A stretch of DNA of 64,000 nucleotides. Origin: Obesumbacterium proteus (GTDB lineage: Bacteria > Pseudomonadota > Gammaproteobacteria > Enterobacterales > Enterobacteriaceae). The notes under the pieces were generated by a model that was given only the letters and a program-made list of their open reading frames with translations, was not told the origin of the DNA and made no database searches. Both the position numbers and the translations under genes were made by a program. The stretch's first letter is position 1. Every line of letters begins with the position of its first letter. Location: positions 372,001-436,000 of the forward strand of contig NZ_CP014608.1 of NCBI RefSeq assembly GCF_001586165.1. The letters run 5' to 3'. Shown in pieces: positions 29,516-38,444 of the stretch.

Positions 29516-29519
29516 GTAC
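29488..29519. repeat. paired operator of the toxin-antitoxin operon
   Basis: A perfect 12-base inverted repeat (29488-29499 and 29508-29519). Each arm contains its own palindrome, GTAC-ATA-GTAC and GTAC-TAT-GTAC, with centres 21 bases apart, two helical turns. Placed immediately upstream of the toxin gene, this is what an autorepressing helix-turn-helix antitoxin would bind as two dimers on one DNA face. Confidence 0.7.
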
Positions 29520-29540
29520 TCCTATAAAGGAACAGACTCC

Positions 29541-29873
29541 GTGAGCCACGCGCTAGAGTTTATTGAAACATCGATGTTTACGCGGCAAATCAAGCAGATT
29601 GCCACGGATGATGAATTAACAGAGCTCCAAAAAGAACTGATTAGCTCTCCAAGCAAAGGCGACCTGATACAGAAAACAGGCGGCCTACGAAAGATCAGAA
29701 TGGCGGCTGGCTCACAGGGAAAAAGCGGTAGTGCTCGTGTGATTTACTTTCTAGCGACTGAAGATATTATTTATCTGGTCATGGCCTATCCCAAAAGCAC
29801 CAAAGACAGCCTGACCGATACAGAAAAATCAGAGTTGAAGAAACTAACGAAATTGCTAAAAGATGAGGTGTGA
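29541..29873 (+). CDS. type II toxin of the RelE/HigB superfamily
   Basis: A 110-residue protein resembling RelE-fold toxins encoded upstream of NadS/HigA-like antitoxins. It has the pattern GGLRKIRMA ... GKSGSARVIYFL ... IIYLVMAYPK ... LTDTEKSELKKLTKLL: the basic strand, the arginine-containing strand and the C-terminal helix typical of this group, which cleave mRNA at the ribosome. I prefer GTG 29541 (AAAGGA nine bases upstream), because ATG 29514 lies within the operator/promoter. The antitoxin follows after one base. Toxin-first order is as in higBA. Confidence 0.82.
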   Translation: MSHALEFIETSMFTRQIKQIATDDELTELQKELISSPSKGDLIQKTGGLRKIRMAAGSQGKSGSARVIYFLATEDIIYLVMAYPKSTKDSLTDTEKSELKKLTKLLKDEV

Positions 29874-29874
29874 T

Positions 29875-30159
29875 ATGAGTTTTTTTGACGACCTGAAAAC
29901 CTCTCTTGAGGAGGCTGTCGATATTAAAAATGGCCTTAAAGCCCCTGCTCGGGTTACCCACTATGCTATCGCTGATGTAAAGGCGATAAGAGAACAACTT
30001 AACGTTTCGCAAAGCGAAATGGCAAAAGCACTGGGAACCAGCGTCGATACCATCAAAAGTTGGGAAACGAAAAGGCGTAACCCAACCGGTCTGGCTGCAA
30101 AAGTGTTGGCAACTATTCAGGCTAATCCCGAATTCTTCCGAGAACTTGCATCCCATTAG
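29875..30159 (+). CDS. antitoxin / XRE-type transcriptional regulator (NadS/HigA-like)
   Basis: 94 residues from ATG 29875, one base after the toxin stop, with GAGGTG as ribosome binding site. The C-terminal half is a Cro/CI helix-turn-helix (VKAIREQLNVSQSEMAKALGTSVDTIKSWETKRRNPTG). The N-terminal part (FFDDLKTSLEEAVDIKNG) probably contacts the toxin. Expected to neutralise the toxin and repress the operon at 29488-29519. A start 12 bases earlier is less likely because it overlaps the toxin. Confidence 0.85.
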   Translation: MSFFDDLKTSLEEAVDIKNGLKAPARVTHYAIADVKAIREQLNVSQSEMAKALGTSVDTIKSWETKRRNPTGLAAKVLATIQANPEFFRELASH

Positions 30160-30255
30160 TCAGCGATATTTTTAGCCATACCCTTTACTCGAAGCCCGCG
30201 ATGGATTGGCGGAATGAGTCCAAAATTTAAGACTCACCCCGCCATTATGTCGTTA

Positions 30256-30918
30256 TCAAAGCGACAAACAACCAAACGCCCCTTGCCAGTCCTGTTCAAA
30301 TTTATCCACCGCCGCATCCACGGCTGGGGAAGCCAAGAATTGCTGCGCCACATCCAGCGGCAGCGTTATCGCTTCACAACCCACTAATAAGCAATCTAAG
30401 GCCTGACGCGGTGTTTTAAAACTGGCCGCTAGCACTTTGGCGTGCGGAGCATGCATCTCTAACAGCGACTGAAGTTCCTGCACCGTTTTAATTCCGTCAC
30501 CGCCCTGTGCATCAATGCGATTCACATAAGGTGCGACGTAATCAGCGCCCGCTAGCGCAGCCAATAATCCTTGTGCGGCGCTATAAACCGCGGTGCCCAG
30601 CGTTGGGATACCTAATGCCTTCAGTTGCTTAATGGCCGCCAGACCTTCCTGCGTTACAGGGATCTTCACCACCAGCCCAGAATTTCGCTCCGTAAACTGT
30701 GTCGCTTCTAAAACCATCTGCTCAGCATTCCGCCCCATCACCTGCGCAAATAAAATGCCATCGCCACCGAGAGCCTCTCTGAGCTGCGGCAAAACCTCCC
30801 AAACCGGTTGGCCTCCTTTCGCGACAATGCTTGGGTTAGTTGTCACCCCGTGCAATGGGAAAATACGCGCCAAACGTTTTACTTCTGCAATATCTGCGGT
30901 ATCTAGATACAGTTCCAT
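30256..30918 (-). CDS. fsaB: fructose-6-phosphate aldolase 2 (transaldolase-like)
   Basis: Class I aldolase of the transaldolase/FSA family; E. coli FsaA/FsaB cleave fructose-6-phosphate to dihydroxyacetone and glyceraldehyde-3-phosphate. 220 residues, as in E. coli FsaB, with the Schiff-base Lys in GLVVKIPVTQEGL, plus MELYLDTADIAEV, GVTTNPSIVAK and ASFKTPRQALDCL. It follows ptsA by 16 bases, as in E. coli. The E. coli partner gldA (glycerol/dihydroxyacetone handling) is absent on this side. Confidence 0.94.
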   Translation of the reverse strand: MELYLDTADIAEVKRLARIFPLHGVTTNPSIVAKGGQPVWEVLPQLREALGGDGILFAQVMGRNAEQMVLEATQFTERNSGLVVKIPVTQEGLAAIKQLKALGIPTLGTAVYSAAQGLLAALAGADYVAPYVNRIDAQGGDGIKTVQELQSLLEMHAPHAKVLAASFKTPRQALDCLLVGCEAITLPLDVAQQFLASPAVDAAVDKFEQDWQGAFGCLSL

Positions 30919-30934
30919 AGCCTATTTCCTTAGA

Positions 30935-33436
30935 TTAAATATCTAGCTCACGAGCCAGTAAATTAGCCACATCGGTTGCCTCTTTGGCTTCGACCAATGC
31001 CGAGCGAAACTCTTCATGCATAATGCGGCGCGCCAATCGAGAAAAGATGCGCATATGCTGATCGCCAGCGGCATGTTTATTTAGCGTTAACATGATGATG
31101 TATTGAGCTTCCTCATCTCCCCAAACCACAGGCTGTGGAAGCCGCGCAACGCTGATGGTGGACTGCTCAATGTGCTCAGATTTGGTGTGTGGAATAGCGA
31201 AACCAAAACCCAGACCGGTAGAAAACACCGCCTCTCTCGCCCACAGATCTGCTTCCAGCTTGCGTGGATAGCGACACCGTCCCGCCAACAGCAGGTTATC
31301 GGTCATACCTTTGATGACTTCTTCTTTGCTGCGCCAATCATTGCTAAGCGAAATACAGTCTGCGCTAATCAACGGTGCGTCTTGCTGCGTCATCCTGAAT
31401 TGCGCCAACAGATGCTCTACCTCTAAAGACGTTCGGCAGGCCATTGCTTGGTTGAGTAACAAACGACACTCTCGGCTATCTAACTGTGCCAGGCGCGCTT
31501 TGGTGGCAGGAATGGAAGGGGCGCTCATGCTAATTTCATCCAGCCCTAGTCCCAGCAGAAGCGGTAGGACAGAACCTTTCGCGCCGAGCTCACCGCATAG
31601 CCCAATCCATTTACCCTGCCGATGCACTTCACGCACGGCATGATCCAGCGCACGTAAGAAGGCAGGGTTTAGGCTGTTATAGTGTTTCGTCACTTTGGCA
31701 TTATCGCGATCGACGGCAAGCAGATACTGGGTCAGGTCGTTACTGCCGATACTAAAGAAATCAATTTCCTCGCAGCATTGATCGATAATAAACATCACCG
31801 ACGGCACTTCTAGCATGATGCCAAGCTGGATCTTTTCATCGAAAGGGATCTGTTCAGCGCGTAAGTTTTGCTTCACTTCAGCCAGTTGATCTTTCACCCA
31901 TAAAATCTCCTCCATAGAAGAAATCATTGGGATCATTATCTTGAGTGAGCCATGCGCAGAGGCGCGCAGGATCGAGCGCAGTTGGGTATGGAATAGAGAA
32001 ATAAATTCCTGATAGATACGCACGGCGCGATAGCCAAGGAACGGGTTATTTTCTGCCGGGATCTTAAGATACTCTACCGGCTTATCGCCCCCGATATCCA
32101 TCGTTCGCACAATTATGCTACGCCCATTCGCTCCCTCTAACGCTTGGCAATAAATATTGTAAAGCTCATTTTCTGAAGGCGCATGGGCACGATCCATATA
32201 CAGCATTTCGGTTCGGAACAACCCTACCGACTCGGCACCGTTACCAAACGCCGGTGCGGCCTCAATGGAATGGGCAATATTTGCGGCCACTTCCAAACGC
32301 ACGCCGTCTGCGCTGCGCCCCTGTGCTGAAAGATAGGCCTGCTGCTGTTCACGAATGCATGCCTGTACCTGCGCTTCTTGCTGATAATAGCGTTGTACTT
32401 CAGGCGACATCTCCAGCGCGATCAGCCCTAAATCACCGTCAATCTGCACGTTTTGCTGCACATAATCTGCAAGGGCATTGGCGCCAACGCCAACCAACGT
32501 GGGAATATTGAATGAACGCGCCAAAATAACCGTGTGCGATGTGCTACCACCGCTGTTCAACAGCAGTCCTTTCAATAGCGATTTGTCCAACTCTAAAAAC
32601 TGACTTGGCGTCAGTTCGTCAGCCATGCAAATGCTGTTTTGCTGTAGGGCGATTTGGGAAGGAAACCGTTGAGTCCCATAAATTTGCTGCAACAGCTGGA
32701 AGCACACATCGCGTACATCTAACGCGCGTTCTTGCAGATATTCACTGGCCGATGCGGCAAACTGCTGACAGAAATACTCACCGGCAGCCACGATAGCTTG
32801 GGCACAGCTAGCACCTTCAACAACCTGTTCTAATAGCTTATTACGTAAGGAATTATCACTTAATAATGAACGGTGCGCCTCGAGAACCGCGCTGGCCGTT
32901 CCGCTGTCATCCATCAATTGAAGATCCAAAGACTTCAATAGGCGACTTAGCCCAGCATCCAGCTCCCTTTGCTCTTCCTCCACTCCGCGTGACGCTGGCA
33001 GCTCACCCAGACGATTAAAATCGATGCCAGACAAATGCACTAAAATGCCATTCGCAATCCCGCCGCAAACTGAACGCGCACGCACAATTTTAGGATTTAG
33101 ATTGGTCAAGGACTGCGGTAAAACTTCCTCCTGCGTTTGCGCTATCTGTGGCAAAGGCGCATCGCAGTGGGGAAATTCATCCTTGATGAAGGAAGACAGA
33201 CGCTCTAATGCCTGCTCGGCATCAGCACCTTCAATCATGAGATGGCATGCATCACCGTGCAAAGTATCAGTACCAATCAGCGCCAAGGCACTTTTGGCAT
33301 CCCCTTTTCGTCCAGTGCGTAAATTAAGCCACTCAATACTCGCGGTGAACTGATTGCACAGCGTTTCGATATGGCTCGCCGGACGGGCGTGAACACCGTT
33401 CGGCAATTCACAGGTAAATTTCAGCACTTGCGACAT
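30935..33436 (-). CDS. ptsA: multiphosphoryl transfer protein PtsA (HPr-EI-EIIA fructose type)
   Basis: Fused phosphotransferase energy-coupling protein of 833 residues, the E. coli length. Domains in order: HPr (residues 1-90, His16 in NGVHARPAS), enzyme I (about 115-680, active His in GGSTSHTVILARS, PEP-binding FLGYRAVRI and GSNDLTQYLLAVDRDN), and fructose-type EIIA (about 690-833, His in GFAIPHTKSEH). It should pass phosphate from PEP to FrwB and FrwD. Divergent from frwC; fsaB is downstream. A complete private PTS route can work independently of PtsHI. Confidence 0.95.
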   Translation of the reverse strand: MSQVLKFTCELPNGVHARPASHIETLCNQFTASIEWLNLRTGRKGDAKSALALIGTDTLHGDACHLMIEGADAEQALERLSSFIKDEFPHCDAPLPQIAQTQEEVLPQSLTNLNPKIVRARSVCGGIANGILVHLSGIDFNRLGELPASRGVEEEQRELDAGLSRLLKSLDLQLMDDSGTASAVLEAHRSLLSDNSLRNKLLEQVVEGASCAQAIVAAGEYFCQQFAASASEYLQERALDVRDVCFQLLQQIYGTQRFPSQIALQQNSICMADELTPSQFLELDKSLLKGLLLNSGGSTSHTVILARSFNIPTLVGVGANALADYVQQNVQIDGDLGLIALEMSPEVQRYYQQEAQVQACIREQQQAYLSAQGRSADGVRLEVAANIAHSIEAAPAFGNGAESVGLFRTEMLYMDRAHAPSENELYNIYCQALEGANGRSIIVRTMDIGGDKPVEYLKIPAENNPFLGYRAVRIYQEFISLFHTQLRSILRASAHGSLKIMIPMISSMEEILWVKDQLAEVKQNLRAEQIPFDEKIQLGIMLEVPSVMFIIDQCCEEIDFFSIGSNDLTQYLLAVDRDNAKVTKHYNSLNPAFLRALDHAVREVHRQGKWIGLCGELGAKGSVLPLLLGLGLDEISMSAPSIPATKARLAQLDSRECRLLLNQAMACRTSLEVEHLLAQFRMTQQDAPLISADCISLSNDWRSKEEVIKGMTDNLLLAGRCRYPRKLEADLWAREAVFSTGLGFGFAIPHTKSEHIEQSTISVARLPQPVVWGDEEAQYIIMLTLNKHAAGDQHMRIFSRLARRIMHEEFRSALVEAKEATDVANLLARELDI

Positions 33437-33773
33437 GGCACACTCTCCTGAGCTAACGCTTGATAATGCTAGACAGAATAGAAGTAGTGCAGCCTATGCG
33501 GATATGGGACAAAAATGCCAAACACTGGACAAATGTAATCACCCACAAAAAGTGAGATGTCGCTCACATCGCAAATTGACGCTAAGTTCTTCGATTCATT
33601 CACCATAAATTTGCGCTCGATCTCATTTTCACCCACACCGTACAAATATCCAGTAAATGGCATTTTTTTCCACTGTCTGCCGAACTTTAGATTGCCTATT
33701 GTGGAGTCCAGTTTCGAGTCAGATCGGCCTTGATGGCCCATCCATGCATTCACTCTCTGTACTGGAGAACGCG
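33437..33773. other. ptsA-frwC divergent control region
   Basis: 337 bases without a gene. Visible elements are a palindrome GTGAG-N6-CTCAC (33552-33567), repeated GGACAAA near 33506 and 33528, and the frwC Shine-Dalgarno. AraC-type sites for the YijO-like regulator would be expected here, but I cannot define them. Confidence 0.6.
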
Positions 33774-34856
33774 ATGAAAGAGTTGGTTCAGATACTTAAA
33801 AATACCCGCCAGCACTTAATGACTGGCGTCTCGCATATGATTCCTTTTGTCGTCGCCGGCGGCATTCTGCTTGCTGTCTCCGTCATGCTATACGGCAGAG
33901 GTGCCGTGCCCGATGCAGCGACCGATCCTAACTTAAAAAAGCTGTTTGATATCGGCGTTGCCGGTCTGACACTGATGGTGCCTTTTCTGGCTGCTTATAT
34001 TGGTTATTCCATCGCAGACCGCTCTGCGCTAGCTCCCTGTGCCATCGGTGCATGGGTAGGAAACTCATTTGGTGCGGGCTTTTTCGGGGCCATCATCGCC
34101 GGGATTATCGGCGGCATCATCGTGTTCTATCTCAAGAAGATCCCCGTTCCCAAGATCCTACGTTCGGTCATGCCTATCTTCGTTATTCCAATTATCGGCA
34201 CTCTCCTGACTGCGGGGATCATGATGTGGGGATTAGGCGAGCCCGTTGGTGCGCTCACCTCAGGCCTGACCCATTGGTTACAAGGTATGCAGCAGGGAAG
34301 CATCGTCGTTCTTGCGGTCATCATGGGACTCATGCTGGCTTTTGATATGGGTGGCCCCGTCAACAAAGTCGCCTACGCCTTCATGCTTATCTGCGTTGCT
34401 CAAGGCGTTTATAGCGTTGTGGCCATTGCCGCCGTCGCGATTGCCATTCCGCCTCTTGGGTTGGGTTTTGCCACCCTGATTGGCCGCAAATATTACAACA
34501 CGGAAGAAAAGGAAGCGGGTAAAGCCGCGCTGCTCATGGGCTGCGTGGGCGTCACCGAAGGCGCCATACCTTTTGCCGCCGCCGATCCATTACGGGTAAT
34601 CCCATCCATCATGATCGGCTCCGCCTGCGGTGCTGTGACCGCGGCATTGTTTGGTGCTCAGTGCTACGCCGGCTGGGGAGGACTTATCGTTCTGCCCGTC
34701 GTTGAAGGAAAACTGGGTTATATCGCCGCGTTGGCCGTTGGCATGGTGGTCACCGCGCTGTGCGTCAATCTATTAAAAAGTTTGGCAGCCAAAAAACAGG
34801 CCGAGCACACAGAGAATCAAGAAGACGATTTAGATCTGGATTTTGAAATCAATTAA
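33774..34856 (+). CDS. frwC: fructose-like PTS permease EIIC component FrwC
   Basis: Inner-membrane sugar channel of a fructose/mannitol-family PTS. 360 residues from ATG 33774 (MKELVQILKN, GGAG upstream), against 359 in E. coli. About eight to ten hydrophobic spans; conserved GVSHMIPFVVAGGILLA, LAPCAIGAWVGNSFGAGFFG, FDMGGPVNKVAY and VGVTEGAIPFAAADPLRVIP. The C-terminus EDDLDLDFEIN is retained. Sugar specificity is unknown in E. coli as well. Starts the frwC-frwB-pflD-pflC-frwD operon. Confidence 0.94.
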   Translation: MKELVQILKNTRQHLMTGVSHMIPFVVAGGILLAVSVMLYGRGAVPDAATDPNLKKLFDIGVAGLTLMVPFLAAYIGYSIADRSALAPCAIGAWVGNSFGAGFFGAIIAGIIGGIIVFYLKKIPVPKILRSVMPIFVIPIIGTLLTAGIMMWGLGEPVGALTSGLTHWLQGMQQGSIVVLAVIMGLMLAFDMGGPVNKVAYAFMLICVAQGVYSVVAIAAVAIAIPPLGLGFATLIGRKYYNTEEKEAGKAALLMGCVGVTEGAIPFAAADPLRVIPSIMIGSACGAVTAALFGAQCYAGWGGLIVLPVVEGKLGYIAALAVGMVVTALCVNLLKSLAAKKQAEHTENQEDDLDLDFEIN

Positions 34857-34877
34857 TTCTGCTTTGAGGACATCATT

Positions 34878-35198
34878 ATGACAAAGATTATCGCTGTAAC
34901 CGCTTGCCCATCCGGTGTCGCCCATACTTATATGGCGGCTGAAGCCTTAGAACGCGCAGCAAAAACCAAAGGCTGGGAATGCAAGGTTGAAACCCAAGGT
35001 TCCATCGGATTAGAAAACGAATTAACGGCCGAAGACGTTGCATCTGCAGATATGGTGATCTTAACCAAAGACATTGGCATCAAGTTCGAGGAAAGATTCC
35101 AAGGTAAAACCATCGTGCGCGTCAACATCAGCGACGCGGTTAAACGTGCAGATGCCATCATGGGCAAAATAGAGTCCCACATTTCACAAACGGCCTAA
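34878..35198 (+). CDS. frwB: fructose-like PTS EIIB component FrwB
   Basis: 106-residue cytoplasmic phosphocarrier. The active Cys10 lies in VTACPSGVAHTYMAAEAL, the fructose-type EIIB signature. Receives phosphate from the EIIA domain of PtsA and phosphorylates the sugar as FrwC imports it. 21 bases after frwC, 71 bases before pflD. Confidence 0.93.
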   Translation: MTKIIAVTACPSGVAHTYMAAEALERAAKTKGWECKVETQGSIGLENELTAEDVASADMVILTKDIGIKFEERFQGKTIVRVNISDAVKRADAIMGKIESHISQTA

Positions 35199-35269
35199 TC
35201 GCTGGAACGGGTATGGTTTTTTTGAATCCATCACCCCTTCCCCGCTGAATTCTCGGATCGGAGTCCACT

Positions 35270-37567
35270 ATGACCGCTCGTATCGAACGCTTAAAAGCAG
35301 CGATGTTTGCTAACCCTAGAGAAATTTCACTGGAGCGAGCCTTGCTCTATACCGCAAGCCACCAGCAGACTGAGGGCGAGCCAACGATTTTGCGCCGAGC
35401 ACAAGCCACCGCATACATACTCGATCATGTTGAGATCTCTATCCGAGCCGATGAGTTAATCGCGGGCAACCGCACCGTTAAACCACGCGCAGGGATCATG
35501 TCTCCTGAAATGGATCCCTACTGGCTTCTCAAAGAGCTAAACCAATTCCCAACTCGCCCACAAGATCGTTTCGAGATCTCAGAGGCGGATAAGGCTATTT
35601 ATCGTGAACAGCTATTCCCTTATTGGGAAAAGCGTTCAATGAAAGACTTCATCAACGGACAGATGGACGATGAAGTCAAAGCCGCAGTAAAAACACAAAT
35701 TTTCAGCATTAATCAAACCGATAAAGGGCAAGGGCACATCATCATTGATTACCCTCGCCTGCTGAAAAATGGGCTAGGCGCGCTGGTCAACGAAATGCGT
35801 TTACTGCTCGCCGAGCAACCTGATAACGCTTTTTATCAAGCCGCTTTTTTACTGTTAGAAGCCTCGCAGCGCCACATACTGCGTTATAGCGCGCTAGCGC
35901 AAGAAATGGCGTTGGCTTGCCCAGATGAGATCCGTCGTCAAGAACTCGTCAAAATAGCAGACGTATCCGGCATCATTTCCACTGAGCCTCCGCAGAATTT
36001 CTATCAGGCCTGTCAGCTGTTTTGGTATATGAGCATCATTTTGCAATATGAGTCGAACGCCAGCTCACTCTCGCTGGGGCGTTTTGACCAATATATGCTG
36101 CCCTTTTATCAATCGTCATTGAATCAAGGTGAAGATCCGCTTTTCCTGCGTGAGCTATTGGAATCGCTGTGGATCAAATGCAACGATATCGTGCTCCTAC
36201 GCTCTACCTCGAGCGCACGCTATTTTGCCGGTTTCCCAACGGGTTATACCATCTTGCTGGGCGGTCTGACGGAAGCAGGCCGCAGTGCGGTCAACATCTT
36301 GTCGTTTTTATGCCTAGACGCATACCAAAGCACTCAGCTTCCACAGCCCAACCTCGGTGTGCGCGTGAATGAATTAATCGACCGCCCTTTCCTGTTGAAA
36401 ACCGCCGAAACGATTCGCATTGGCACAGGAATTCCCCAGATCTTCAACGATGAAGTCGTTGTTCCGGCATTTTTGAATCGAGGCGTTTCGCTAGAAGATG
36501 CACGAGATTATTCGGTGGTCGGCTGCGTAGAGCTCTCTATTCCGGGCAAAACCTACGGCTTACATGACATCGCCATGTTTAATCTGCTCAAAGTCATGGA
36601 GATCGTACTGCTCGAAAATGAAGGCAACACCAATCTGCATTATGAAGACTTGCTGGAACAGATCCGCTGCAAAATTTGCCACTACGTAAAACTGATGGCT
36701 CAAGGCAGTAATATCTGTGATATCGGCCACCGCGATTGGGCGCCAGTGCCACTGCTTTCATCCTTCATTAGTGATTGTCTCAGCAACGGTAAAGACATTA
36801 CCGAAGGCGGAGCACGCTACAACTTCTCAGGTGTACAAGGCATCGGCATCGCAAACCTCAGTGATTCTCTGCATGCGTTGAAAGGTATCGTTTTCGATCA
36901 ACAGCGACTTAGTTTTGATGAGCTCATTGCAACACTGAAGGCTAACTTTGCAACGCCAGAAGGCGAGAAAATTCGTGCCCGCCTCATCAATCGTTTTGAG
37001 AAGTACGGCAACGATATCGACGTGGTTGATAACATCAGCGCCGATCTACTGCGTTTTTACTGCAAAGAAGTTGAAACCTACCGCAACCCGCGAGGTGGGC
37101 AGTTCACACCGGGTTCCTATACTGTTTCGGCCCATGTCCCGCTCGGTTCAGTCGTTGGCGCAACGCCAGATGGACGTTACGCAGGTGAACAGCTTGCCGA
37201 TGGTGGTTTATCGCCGATGCTGGGCCAAGATTCACAGGGGCCAACCGCCGTGCTTAAATCGGTCAGTAAATTGGATAACTACCTGCTTTCAAACGGTACA
37301 TTGCTGAACGTTAAATTCACTCCGTCTACACTGGAAGGGCAAGCTGGGCTGAATAAACTTGCCGATTTTCTGGGTGCGTTCACTAAGCTCAAGCTACAAC
37401 ATATTCAATTTAACGTGGTGAACGCCGAAACACTACGTGCTGCTCAAGCAAAACCACAAGACTACGCGGGCCTCGTGGTGCGTGTGGCGGGTTACAGCGC
37501 CTTCTTTGTTGAGCTGTCGAAAGAGATCCAAGATGACATCATTCACCGTACAGCACATCAGCTCTAA
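35270..37567 (+). CDS. pflD: glycyl radical enzyme PflD (formate acetyltransferase-like)
   Basis: 765 residues, the length of E. coli PflD. The radical-bearing Gly741 lies in RVAGYSAFF near the C-terminus. The active loop reads VVGCVELSIPG with Cys419 and Glu421. A single Cys followed by V-E is the arrangement of glycerol/diol-dehydratase-type glycyl radical enzymes, whereas true pyruvate formate-lyase has adjacent Cys-Cys. The historical formate-acetyltransferase name is therefore doubtful, and the substrate is unknown. Oxygen-sensitive, so anaerobic. Activated by PflC, whose gene overlaps its 3' end. Confidence 0.92.
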   Translation: MTARIERLKAAMFANPREISLERALLYTASHQQTEGEPTILRRAQATAYILDHVEISIRADELIAGNRTVKPRAGIMSPEMDPYWLLKELNQFPTRPQDRFEISEADKAIYREQLFPYWEKRSMKDFINGQMDDEVKAAVKTQIFSINQTDKGQGHIIIDYPRLLKNGLGALVNEMRLLLAEQPDNAFYQAAFLLLEASQRHILRYSALAQEMALACPDEIRRQELVKIADVSGIISTEPPQNFYQACQLFWYMSIILQYESNASSLSLGRFDQYMLPFYQSSLNQGEDPLFLRELLESLWIKCNDIVLLRSTSSARYFAGFPTGYTILLGGLTEAGRSAVNILSFLCLDAYQSTQLPQPNLGVRVNELIDRPFLLKTAETIRIGTGIPQIFNDEVVVPAFLNRGVSLEDARDYSVVGCVELSIPGKTYGLHDIAMFNLLKVMEIVLLENEGNTNLHYEDLLEQIRCKICHYVKLMAQGSNICDIGHRDWAPVPLLSSFISDCLSNGKDITEGGARYNFSGVQGIGIANLSDSLHALKGIVFDQQRLSFDELIATLKANFATPEGEKIRARLINRFEKYGNDIDVVDNISADLLRFYCKEVETYRNPRGGQFTPGSYTVSAHVPLGSVVGATPDGRYAGEQLADGGLSPMLGQDSQGPTAVLKSVSKLDNYLLSNGTLLNVKFTPSTLEGQAGLNKLADFLGAFTKLKLQHIQFNVVNAETLRAAQAKPQDYAGLVVRVAGYSAFFVELSKEIQDDIIHRTAHQL

Positions 37568-38420
37568 CCAACCTATATCCGCTGGGCGTTTGCCCAGCAA
37601 TGTGGCGCGGATCTTTAATATCCAACGTTATTCGCTTAACGACGGCGGCGGGATCCGCACCGTCGTATTTTTCAAAGGTTGCCCACATATCTGCCCGTGG
37701 TGTGCAAACCCTGAATCTATTTCCAATCAAATACACATCATACGCAGAGAAGCCAAGTGCCTGCATTGCCAGCCGTGTCTGAATAATGCCGATGAATGTC
37801 CAGCCACGGCGATGGAACGCATTGGCCGCGATATTTCACTCAACGATCTACTGAAAGAAGTGCTGAAAGACGACGTATTTTTCCGTTCGTCTGGAGGCGG
37901 CGTCACCCTCTCTGGCGGCGAAGTATTGATGCAAGCGCCCTTTGCCCTCCAACTTCTCACCCAGCTTAAACATTTAGGTATTAATACCGCCATAGAAACG
38001 GCAGGCGATGCTAGCATCACAACGCTTCTAGAACTGGCCAAGCAGTGTGATTCCATCCTGTTTGATCTAAAAATTATGGATGAGGAACGAGCGAAACACC
38101 TGCTCAATATGCACCAATCCCGTGTTTTACGTAATTTCACTCGGCTAATTGAAGAAGGAATAACGCTCATCCCACGAGTGCCGCTTATTCCCGGCTATAC
38201 GCTGGACGTGGACAATTTTCGGGCCATATTAGCGTTCTTGGCCCCGTTCAAACTGCCCGAAATCCATTTACTCCCGTTTCATCAGTTTGGCGAAGCCAAA
38301 TATCGTCTGCTGAATCGTCCTTATAAAATGAGCGACGTAGTAGCACCTAGCGAGGCAGAGATCGCACCAATACGGCAACTAGCCATCAACGCTGGATATC
38401 GTGTTATAACGGGTGGGTAA
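37533..38420 (+). CDS. pflC: glycyl-radical enzyme activating enzyme PflC (radical SAM)
   Basis: Radical SAM activase that abstracts hydrogen from the PflD glycine. The CX3CX2C cluster motif is GCPHICPWC. A ferredoxin-like cysteine set (KCLHCQPC ... DECP) could hold a second iron-sulfur cluster; no second full set is visible. Also seen: GGVTLSGGEVLMQ and LLPFHQFGEAKY. 295 residues from ATG 37533, overlapping pflD by 35 bases; E. coli PflC has 292. Chosen start gives MTSFTVQHI, aligned with E. coli MTSSAGQ. Confidence 0.92.
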   Translation: MTSFTVQHISSNQPISAGRLPSNVARIFNIQRYSLNDGGGIRTVVFFKGCPHICPWCANPESISNQIHIIRREAKCLHCQPCLNNADECPATAMERIGRDISLNDLLKEVLKDDVFFRSSGGGVTLSGGEVLMQAPFALQLLTQLKHLGINTAIETAGDASITTLLELAKQCDSILFDLKIMDEERAKHLLNMHQSRVLRNFTRLIEEGITLIPRVPLIPGYTLDVDNFRAILAFLAPFKLPEIHLLPFHQFGEAKYRLLNRPYKMSDVVAPSEAEIAPIRQLAINAGYRVITGG

Positions 38421-38444
38421 TGCATGTGCTAACGAGGAGATAAA

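Noticed and set aside
29279..30255. Prophage or integron origin of the toxin-antitoxin pair
   Set aside because: No integrase, attachment-site repeat or attC-like element was seen on either side.
33551..33569. AGTGAGATGTCGCTCACA considered as a CRP site
   Set aside because: The TGA and TCA arms are eight bases apart instead of six, so it does not fit CRP; kept only as an unnamed palindrome.
33469..33753. 94-residue open frame in the ptsA-frwC gap, minus strand
   Set aside because: It covers the divergent promoter region, has no clear ribosome binding site and no recognisable domain or signal sequence.
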